Positions 35,165-42,835 of a stretch of DNA of 42,835 nucleotides are shown piece after piece. This stretch comes from Gemmatimonadota bacterium (lineage in GTDB: Bacteria; Gemmatimonadota; Gemmatimonadetes; Gemmatimonadales; Gemmatimonadaceae). The stretch covers positions 1 to 42,835 of the forward strand of contig VHBO01000016.1 of the NCBI GenBank assembly GCA_016871895.1, given 5' to 3'. Within the stretch, counting starts at the first letter, position 1, and each line of letters starts with the position of its first letter. Under the pieces are notes generated by a model. It did no database searches. It worked only from the letters and a program-made list of their open reading frames with translations, and was not told the origin of the DNA. The position numbers were made by a program, and so were the translations under genes.

Positions 35165-36996
35165 CAGGGCTCCGCGGCGGCGCGGCGGGCGACACCTCGT
35201 CCCGCGACGACCCACTCCGCCGCGAGCAGCAGGAGCGCGAGGACGAGGAGGGCACGGCTCCACGCGCGCGCCCCGCCCGCGGCAAAGACCGCGCGACCGA
35301 GCCCATCGGGCGTCGTCTCGACCCGCCGCGCCCCGAGCCGCGCGGCGAGGGTGTCGGGCGCGAGCCGCGCCGTGTCCGACTCCGCCGGTTCCGCATTCAC
35401 GACGAGCGCACCGACCCGCATCGCGCCGCGGCGCCAGAACGCGACGCCCGCCTCCCACGGGGCGGCGATCCCCTCCCCCGCGGTGACGGGGCGGACGGTG
35501 CCCGATCCGAGCTCGAGACCATCGACCCCCGCGGGCACGCGGACCGTCGCGCCCGGCGTCGCGGCCGAGATCCCGGTGCTGCCGTCGACGAGTCGCTGCG
35601 AGACGAGGCGATCGACCCACGGCACGAAGGCCGCCCGCACCGGGAGGTCGGTCGCCTCGTCGGTCGCCGGAGAGGCGACGAGGACGTAGCCGTCGCCGCC
35701 GACCGCCCACGGGGCACCGCTGACCGTCGCGAGGGTATCGATCCGCTGCGACGCGTCCGTCGATGCGGCGGCCGGTTCGAGGACGTACCAGACGCGCGCC
35801 ATCGCGCCCGCCACGCCCTCCCCGGCGAGCGGGGCGGTCCCCGTCCGACGCGCGCCGAGTCGCCAGGGGATGCCCGCGCGCGCGAGCGCCCGATTGGCGT
35901 CGGCCACGCGAATCGGGTCGGTCGGCGCGAAGAGCAGTCCAGGTCGACGCGCCTGCTCCATCGTCGCGACGGTGATCCCGGCGCCGGCGCGCGCACGCCC
36001 GCCCGCCACCAACGCCCCGACCGCGCCCGCGAGGAACGGCCCCGCGCCCGCGGCCGCCTGGATCGCCGGGGGCTCGCCGACGTGCACGGCGAAGTGGCGT
36101 CGGTCGTCGCCGCGGAGCTCATCGGGGGCGAGCTCGACGACACCTGCCCGCCATCCACTGCCGGCGAGCTGCGCGCGGGCGAGGATCGTCGCGCCGGGGA
36201 GCGCGGTGCCGCGGGAGAGGGTGCGGCCATCGACGACGACGCGCCAACTCGCGGAATCGGGGGCGACCGCCGTGGCGCGGACCGCGCCGCGCGGGTCCCA
36301 GTGGAGCGGTTCCGCCACGACGGCGGTGACCGCGCGGTTCACGATCGGCCCGGCGGTGAGCACGGCGACGTCGGCCGCGGCGCCGCCGAGCGCCGACGCG
36401 TCGATCGCGCCCCAGCTCGAGGCTTGCGCGTCGGTGAGCACGACGACGCGACCCGAGGGCACCTCGCTCCCGCGGACGAGCGCGGCGGCGCGACGCACCG
36501 CATCCGCGGCATCGCCGGCCCCGTCGAGCGGACGCGCCGCCGCGAGCGCCGCATCGAGCGTGGGGCGGTCGCCCCCGACGACGAGGCCATCCATCGTCAC
36601 CACCCAGAGCCGGTCGGCGGCGGTCGCCGTGCCGACGATGCCCCGCGCCGCGGCGGCCAAGCGGGCGAGGACCGGGCCCTCTGCCCCCGCCGCCTGCGAC
36701 GAGAGCGAGTTGTCGAGCACGATCGCCACCGCCGTGGGCGCGTGCCCGACGCCCGGCGCCCGCCCGACGGGGCGCGCGATCGCCGCCGCGAGGGCGAGGA
36801 TGATCGCACAGCGGAGCAGCATCAGCAGCAGGTTCTGCACGCGCACCTCGCGCGCGTGCTCCCGCTCCATCCGCAACAGGTAGCGCACCGCGGGGAACTC
36901 GACGCGCGCCTGTGCCCGGCGACGCCAGAGGTGGAGGACGAGCGGGACGGCGACGGCGGCGGCGAGCCCCCATCCCCACGGCGTGAGGAAAGTCAT
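35164..36996 (-). CDS. BatA-like aerotolerance-domain membrane protein with vWA domain
   Basis: The 610-residue protein starts with two transmembrane helices typical of the BatA/aerotolerance N-terminal domain (FLTPWGWGLAAAVAVPLVLHLWRRR, then a helix near 57-75). A von Willebrand A domain follows, whose MIDAS motif reads LDNSLS (DxSxS). A large central region of low similarity and a C-terminal helix (about 580-600) end the protein. These membrane proteins often accompany DUF58 and MoxR ATPases, but no MoxR gene is seen here. ATG at 36996 overlaps the DUF58 stop (ATGA), and its stop overlaps mfd. A role in envelope stress or cofactor assembly is guessed from relatives. Confidence 0.85.
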   Translation of the reverse strand: MTFLTPWGWGLAAAVAVPLVLHLWRRRAQARVEFPAVRYLLRMEREHAREVRVQNLLLMLLRCAIILALAAAIARPVGRAPGVGHAPTAVAIVLDNSLSSQAAGAEGPVLARLAAAARGIVGTATAADRLWVVTMDGLVVGGDRPTLDAALAAARPLDGAGDAADAVRRAAALVRGSEVPSGRVVVLTDAQASSWGAIDASALGGAAADVAVLTAGPIVNRAVTAVVAEPLHWDPRGAVRATAVAPDSASWRVVVDGRTLSRGTALPGATILARAQLAGSGWRAGVVELAPDELRGDDRRHFAVHVGEPPAIQAAAGAGPFLAGAVGALVAGGRARAGAGITVATMEQARRPGLLFAPTDPIRVADANRALARAGIPWRLGARRTGTAPLAGEGVAGAMARVWYVLEPAAASTDASQRIDTLATVSGAPWAVGGDGYVLVASPATDEATDLPVRAAFVPWVDRLVSQRLVDGSTGISAATPGATVRVPAGVDGLELGSGTVRPVTAGEGIAAPWEAGVAFWRRGAMRVGALVVNAEPAESDTARLAPDTLAARLGARRVETTPDGLGRAVFAAGGARAWSRALLVLALLLLAAEWVVAGRGVARRAAAEP

Positions 36997-37910
36997 CCGA
37001 GGCGCTGGCGGCGGGCGAAGGCGCGCCGCAGCGGCACGCCGAACGGCTGGTCGGTGAGGATCGGCTCGTAGAACGCCCCCGCGGCCGCGAAGTGCTCACG
37101 CCATTCGGCGAGCGCGTCGCCGACGGTCGAGGCGTAGAGGTCCCGGACGTCGGCGGGGGTCGCGATCGACTCGAGCCCGCGCTCCGGATCCACGAACGTC
37201 GCCTCGCCCGAGGCCACCTCGAAGCGGCGCTCCGCAGGATCGAGGAGATGCAGGCAGGTGACGTCGTGCCCCTGTCCGCGCAGCCCCTGCACCGTGTCGC
37301 GGATCTCATCAGGCTCGAGGAGGAGATCGGAGATGAGGATCACCATCCCGCGCCGCGCGATCAGCTTCCCGGCCTGCGCGAGCGCGCCGGCGAGGTCGGA
37401 GCCCTGGCCGGCGCCGGCGTCGTCGAATGCCGCGAGCATCTTCCGGAACTGCGACTGCCCCGAGCGCGGCGGGATGATCGAGCGGATGCCATCGTCGAAG
37501 CGGATGAGCCCGACGGCGTCACGCTGCCGTAGCAGCAACAAGGCGAGCGCGGCGGCGAGCCGCTCAGCGTAGTCGAGCTTGGTGAGGCGACCGGGCGCGC
37601 CGCGCCACGCCATCGAGCGGCTTACATCGAGGACGATCGTCGCCCGGACGTTCGTCTCCTCCTCGAACTGCTTGATGAGCCACCGGTCGGCACGCGCGAC
37701 GACCTTCCAGTCCATGAACCGGAGGTCGTCCCCGGGCTGGTACTGCCGGTGTTCGGCGAACTCGACGCTGAACCCCTTCTTCGGCGAGCGGTGGAGGCCC
37801 GCGAGGAGGCCATCCACCAGCCAACGCGACACGACCTCGAGGCGACCGAGCGCCGCGAGGGTGGCGGGATCCATAAGGTCTGCCCGAACGGCGGGCGCTG
37901 ACGCGGACAT
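36993..37910 (-). CDS. DUF58 vWA-like protein
   Basis: The 305-residue soluble protein contains the DUF58 motif (SVEFAEHRQYQPGDDLRFMDWKV shortened here to its key part QPGDDLRFMDWKV) and a vWA-type MIDAS DVSRS. This is the protein commonly encoded with MoxR AAA+ ATPases and vWA membrane proteins. The start ATG at 37910 lies 9 nt after a TAGGTT -10, and ATG at 37874 is an alternative. It heads an operon with the BatA-like gene, mfd, two parvulins and pdxA. The usual MoxR gene is missing from both sides, which would be unusual if the operon were complete. Confidence 0.92.
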   Translation of the reverse strand: MSASAPAVRADLMDPATLAALGRLEVVSRWLVDGLLAGLHRSPKKGFSVEFAEHRQYQPGDDLRFMDWKVVARADRWLIKQFEEETNVRATIVLDVSRSMAWRGAPGRLTKLDYAERLAAALALLLLRQRDAVGLIRFDDGIRSIIPPRSGQSQFRKMLAAFDDAGAGQGSDLAGALAQAGKLIARRGMVILISDLLLEPDEIRDTVQGLRGQGHDVTCLHLLDPAERRFEVASGEATFVDPERGLESIATPADVRDLYASTVGDALAEWREHFAAAGAFYEPILTDQPFGVPLRRAFARRQRLG

Positions 37911-37919
37911 GCGACCGGG

Positions 37920-37948
37920 AACCTACCGGCGCCGGGGAGAGGCACCAA
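37920..37948 (-). promoter_or_regulatory. Putative promoter of the DUF58-mfd-surA-pdxA operon
   Basis: On the minus strand TTGGTG (37948-37943) and TAGGTT (37925-37920) are spaced by 17 nt. The -10 ends 9 nt before ATG at 37910, so the transcript would begin next to the start codon. This is the best-supported leaderless candidate in the window because both hexamers are present. Confidence 0.5.
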
Positions 37949-37959
37949 GGGGGCGCCCG

Positions 37960-37988
37960 TTGGAGCCGCTCCCCCGCCCGGCTAGCTT
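37960..37988 (+). promoter_or_regulatory. Putative lepA promoter
   Basis: TTGGAG (37960-37965) and TAGCTT (37983-37988) are spaced by 17 nt and face lepA with a leader of about 27 nt. It lies back-to-back with the DUF58 promoter. Confidence 0.4.
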
Positions 37989-38021
37989 TCGCCCTTTCCC
38001 ACCGCCCCCGTACGCGCGCCC

Positions 38022-39797
<1,776 letters not shown>

Positions 39798-39821
<24 letters not shown>

Positions 39822-40667
39822 CCGCCGCGCCGCCTCGGGTGCCGGGGTCGGTGCGGGCGCCGCGACGATGATGAATCCGCCGTGGTCGCGCGGATTCACC
39901 GCACGGACATAGACGCGGAAGGTGCCGTCCGCCACGAAGATCGCCTCGGCGTCGGTCCCGCCCGCGGCATCGTCGTCGGAGGTCACGAGCGTCTCGCCGC
40001 GCGGCCCGACGCGGACCACGCGCAGCATCGCATCAAAGACACCGCTCCGCACGGTCACGCGCACGCGCTCCCCGCGACCGGTGATCGTGTAGGCCGCGTA
40101 GACGACCGTCTCCTCACCGTCGTCCATCTCCGGCCCATCGGTCAGGAGCGCCCCTTCGCGCGGCTGGCCGAGCACGAGCGGCGCAGCGGCGACCGGCGCG
40201 GGCGGCGGGACCGATTCGACGACCAGCGTGTAGGCCCCGGTCTCGTCGGCGTCGAGCGATTGCGCAACGATCAGATAGGTGCCCGCACGAGACGGACGAA
40301 AGAGGAGCTGCGCATCGGTGTCGCCGCCGCCGTCATCATCACTGGCCACCTGATCCGTCAGCCCCCCGACGTTCTCGGCGACCCAGACGTACGCATCGAG
40401 GTCCGCGGACCGCATCGTCACCTTGTACCGCCCCCCCGCGACCGCCTCGAACCGATAGGCGTGGAATGCGCCCCGACCCATCACCTTCGGGTCCGTGCGG
40501 CCGAGGCGGCCCTCGACCGTCGCGCCGACCGTGATCGCGCGCGTCGACTCCTGCGCGCCGACCGGAGCGGGCGCGACGAACGACGCGACCCCGCCGACCA
40601 TCAGCGATCCGAGGCCCATCCGCGCGACCCGTCGGCCCAGGCGGTCCCATCCCATCGGCTCCGTCAT
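39798..40667 (-). CDS. Secreted protein with two PPC-type beta-domains
   Basis: The 289-residue product has an extended signal peptide region (hydrophobic 15-35, cleavage near VGAQE). It then has two beta-sandwich repeats that resemble bacterial pre-peptidase C-terminal domains. Each repeat carries an acidic Gly loop: [12 protein letters not shown] near 110 and [12 protein letters not shown] near 235, as in PPC repeats that hold Ca2+. No peptidase domain is attached, so a binding or adaptor role is more likely than an enzyme. ATG at 40667 overlaps the methyltransferase stop (ATGA). The 3' end overlaps convergent lepA by 24 nt. Confidence 0.8.
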
Positions 40668-41374
40668 GCGAACACCCCCCCGAGGCCCGAATAGAACGTC
40701 CACAGACGACGGTGGCCCACCGCATCGATGAACGTCGCCGGATCGCGATCGACGCTGCCGATCCATACCCCGCCCGCCGGCTTCCGACGCGCCGCACGGC
40801 GATCGCGGAAGAGCAGTTGATGCGGGTACCGCGCGGCGGGACCGAGGTACGCGTCCCGATTGGCATCGTGAAGGACCACCACACCACCAGGCGCGAGGAG
40901 CCCGTGGGCCCGCGTGAGGGCCGCCGCGCGGGCGCGCCCATCGATGAAAATGAAGTCGTACGGCGCGCCTGCGTCGGCCGCCTCGAGGTACCGCGCGAAC
41001 GAGACGGCGTCGCCGTCGCCCACGAACGCGAGGTCGTCGGGCGGGACCTGCCGCACCGTGGTGCCGGGGCGCGTCACCATCCCCGCGAGCGTGCGGGCCC
41101 ACCCAGCATCGTGCTCGATCGCCGTCCACGTGGCGTCCTCGGCCAGCAGCGCGGGGAACTGCACCGTGCTGAGTCCCCCACCCCATTCGAGGCAGCGCCG
41201 AGGCCGCAGCGCCGTCAGCAGGTCGCCGAGGAGATCCTCCTCGGCCGGCCGCATCCACGGCGTATCACGATACGTCCGCAACCGACGGATAAGGCGGGTG
41301 CGATTGCGGCGCACCACCTGCTGCAGGAACGTCGGGACGAACGGGCGTGGGACGACAGGCGACACGTGGTTCAC
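40664..41374 (-). CDS. Class I SAM-dependent methyltransferase-like protein
   Basis: The 236-residue protein has the SAM-binding loop LEWGGGLSTVQF followed by an acidic strand end (IEHD), a second acidic region (PYDFIFIDGRARA) and LLAPGGVVVLHDANRD. These are standard class I methyltransferase motifs 1, 2, 4 and 5 in order. The N-terminal basic segment (RRNRTRLIRRLRTYR) is specific to it. GTG at 41374 overlaps the glycosyltransferase stop (GTGA), so it probably modifies the same glycan or nucleotide-linked product. The exact substrate is unknown. A longer upstream frame shadows the glycosyltransferase and was rejected. Confidence 0.85.
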   Translation of the reverse strand: MNHVSPVVPRPFVPTFLQQVVRRNRTRLIRRLRTYRDTPWMRPAEEDLLGDLLTALRPRRCLEWGGGLSTVQFPALLAEDATWTAIEHDAGWARTLAGMVTRPGTTVRQVPPDDLAFVGDGDAVSFARYLEAADAGAPYDFIFIDGRARAAALTRAHGLLAPGGVVVLHDANRDAYLGPAARYPHQLLFRDRRAARRKPAGGVWIGSVDRDPATFIDAVGHRRLWTFYSGLGGVFA

Positions 41375-42216
41375 TCCGGCGGCGTGATGGCGTCCGCGGT
41401 GACGAGATGACGATCCAGTCCGTGGGGCGTGCGGGCGAGGCGCTTCGCGGCGACCTCGTCGCGGATGGCGCGGTTGCGCGCGATCGCCTCGGGACGCTTG
41501 TAGCCGCGGCCGTGGTCGAGATGCACGACGAGCGCGCGATGGCGGACCTGATGCCCACGGACCCCCGCGTGCTCCAGGCGCTCGCCGAGTTCCCGATCGA
41601 GCCCACCCCACTCGAGCCGCTCGTCGAAGCCGTTCACGCGCAGAAGATCCTCCCGCCACGCCGAGCTGTTGTGTCCGTTGAAGGTCGCTCCGGTCGGCGT
41701 GAGGCGGTCGAGCCACGCCGAGACGCGCGGGCCCCACGCGAGCCGCTGGAGGCGGCGCGACCACGGCGTGCCGTGGGCGCGCAGCCACGCGGCGTCGGTC
41801 GCGTGCCCGGCGCGGATATTCTCCGGCGTGATCGCCTGGCTCGTCGCCATCGGGAGCTTCAGGTAGCCGCCGGACAGGAACCGCCCCGGCCGCGCCTCGG
41901 CCACGTGCACCGCGAGTAGGTCCGACCGCGGGATGCAATCGCCGTCGGTGAAGACGCAGTACGGATGCGCCGCACGCGCGATCGCGGCGTTGAGGATGGT
42001 GCACTTCCGGAACCCCTCCTTGGGGTGCCAGACGTGCTGCACCGGGAATCCCAGCCGCGGGCGCAGGGCGTCGATCCGGTCGCGGGTGCGATCATCCGAG
42101 CCGTCATCGGCGATGAGCACCTCGAACGCAAGATGGGTCTGGGCGTCGTACCCCCAGAGCACCTTCTCGAGCCAGTCGGGGCTGTTATACGTCGTGATGA
42201 TGACGGACAGGTGCAT
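41371..42216 (-). CDS. Family 2 glycosyltransferase
   Basis: The 281-residue enzyme starts LSVIITTYNSPDWL and shows the GT-A motifs ADDGSDD and FTDGDCIP (DxD for nucleotide-sugar/metal). The acceptor-site region NGFDERLEWGGLDREL is of the galactosyltransferase-C type. It has no transmembrane helices, so it would act at the inner face of the membrane on a lipid- or protein-linked acceptor. A TAACGT element lies 6 nt before ATG at 42216. It is the first gene of a coupled set with the methyltransferase and the PPC-domain protein. Confidence 0.92.
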   Translation of the reverse strand: MHLSVIITTYNSPDWLEKVLWGYDAQTHLAFEVLIADDGSDDRTRDRIDALRPRLGFPVQHVWHPKEGFRKCTILNAAIARAAHPYCVFTDGDCIPRSDLLAVHVAEARPGRFLSGGYLKLPMATSQAITPENIRAGHATDAAWLRAHGTPWSRRLQRLAWGPRVSAWLDRLTPTGATFNGHNSSAWREDLLRVNGFDERLEWGGLDRELGERLEHAGVRGHQVRHRALVVHLDHGRGYKRPEAIARNRAIRDEVAAKRLARTPHGLDRHLVTADAITPPE

Positions 42217-42222
42217 CGGGCC

Positions 42223-42228
42223 ACGTTA
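42223..42228 (-). promoter_or_regulatory. Possible -10 element before the glycosyltransferase
   Basis: On the minus strand TAACGT ends 6 nt before ATG at 42216. No -35 is evident. A 7-bp inverted repeat GTCCGCG-ACGAC-CGCGGAC (42238-42256) lies just upstream, in the gap shared with the ROK kinase, and could be an operator. Confidence 0.25.
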
Positions 42229-42312
42229 CCTTTCGGGGTCCGCGACGACCGCGGACATGCTCAAGGATAGCCGCCGGCGGAGGCCGGCGACACGGCGACG
42301 GCGGAGGCGCGG

Positions 42313-42835
42313 GTGGGCGAGCGAGAACAATACATCCTCGGCGTGGACCTCGGTGGAACGAACATCGTCGTCGGCGCGATGCGCGCCGACGGCGCCACGC
42401 AGCACGCGATGCACTCGGTGCCGACGCGCGCCGATCTCGGCGCCGACGCGGTCGTGGCGCGGATCGCCGAGGCGCTCGAACGCAGCATCACCGAGACCTG
42501 CGCCGCCACCGGGGCCACACGCGCCGACTTCCTCGGCGTCGGCATCGGCTCCCCCGGCCCGCTCGACCGGAAGACCGGGGTCGTCATCTTCACGCCGAAC
42601 CTCGGGTGGCGCGACTTCCCGCTGCGCGACCGGGTGAGCGCCGCGGTCAGCCTCCCCGCCACCCTCGACAACGACGCCAACTGCGCGACCTTCGGCGAAT
42701 GGTGGATCGGGTCGGCGAAGGGGGCGCGCCACGTGATCGGGCTCACCATCGGGACGGGGATCGGCGGCGGGATCATCCTCGACGGGACGCTGTTCCACGG
42801 CGCGAGCGACGTCGCGGGCGAACTCGGGCACATCA
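42313..42835 (+). CDS. ROK-family sugar kinase, N-terminal part (cut by window end)
   Basis: The visible 174 codons begin at GTG, with GGAGG 5 nt upstream. In-frame extension upstream is blocked by TAG at 42268 and offers no other ATG. The motifs are the phosphate-binding LGVDLGGTNI (residues 9-18), GIGSPGPLD, DNDANC (catalytic Asp region), GTGIGGG and VAGELGHI at the cut. These define a ROK glucokinase-like kinase phosphorylating glucose, a hexose or an amino sugar. The zinc-binding CxCGxxGC motif lies outside the window, so the exact ROK type cannot be settled. Confidence 0.93.
   Translation, partial: MGEREQYILGVDLGGTNIVVGAMRADGATQHAMHSVPTRADLGADAVVARIAEALERSITETCAATGATRADFLGVGIGSPGPLDRKTGVVIFTPNLGWRDFPLRDRVSAAVSLPATLDNDANCATFGEWWIGSAKGARHVIGLTIGTGIGGGIILDGTLFHGASDVAGELGHI

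Overview
The window is a very GC-rich bacterial chromosome segment with dense, tightly packed genes, frequent GTG starts, many 1-4 nt stop/start overlaps and Gram-negative envelope genes (SurA-like foldases, outer-membrane beta-barrel domains, lipoproteins with lipoboxes). Haem A synthase indicates aa3-type aerobic respiration. The codon style and the set of large secreted amidohydrolases, parvulins and barrel fusions suggest Gemmatimonadota or a close relative. That is inference from style, not from a marker gene. No prophage, insertion sequence, CRISPR array or rRNA operon was seen. The content is mainly housekeeping and envelope genes.

Layout. 1-500: a minus-strand tRNA array (His, Trp, Glu-CTC, Glu-TTC and a cut tRNA). 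605-5754: efp, then a tesA-like lipoprotein esterase divergent from the ybbA-ybbP ABC exporter. The two divergent start codons overlap, and a membrane HEFGH-motif protein is translationally coupled behind ybbP. 5765-15069: a small Cys-rich secreted protein, ctaA, a ManC-like nucleotidyltransferase, a patatin/beta-barrel fusion, a decayed molybdopterin-fold pseudogene, a long-form acyl-CoA dehydrogenase, ridA, a TspO-like membrane protein, and a secreted ComEC-type metallo-hydrolase with a coupled DUF3006 partner. 15156-22764: a divergent pair made of a 5'-nucleotidase homologue with lost metal ligands fused to a C-terminal barrel, and an operon of amidohydrolase-fold proteins in which two of three units lack the HxH motif. 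A strong palindromic terminator follows.

22863-28162: tRNA-Ile, an extremely acidic 83-residue protein, typA, a PilT-like ATPase with a second N-terminal domain, and a CNNM/CorC-type membrane protein. 28098-37910: a minus-strand operon of six genes (DUF58, BatA-like, mfd, parvulin lipoprotein, SurA-like, pdxA), almost all overlapping. 38022-42835: lepA on the plus strand, then a coupled minus-strand cluster (glycosyltransferase, methyltransferase, secreted PPC-domain protein) and a ROK sugar kinase cut by the window end.

Recurring themes are translational coupling by GTGA/ATGA/TGATG, a TAnnnT -10 element only 6-9 nt before several start codons (probable leaderless mRNAs), convergent genes overlapping at their 3' ends, and enzyme folds that have lost catalytic ligands and appear repurposed at the cell surface. 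The most unusual items are the inactive nucleotidase-barrel fusion with its divergent amidohydrolase operon, the double-N-domain PilT, and the lipidated TesA/YbbAP/HEFGH cluster.
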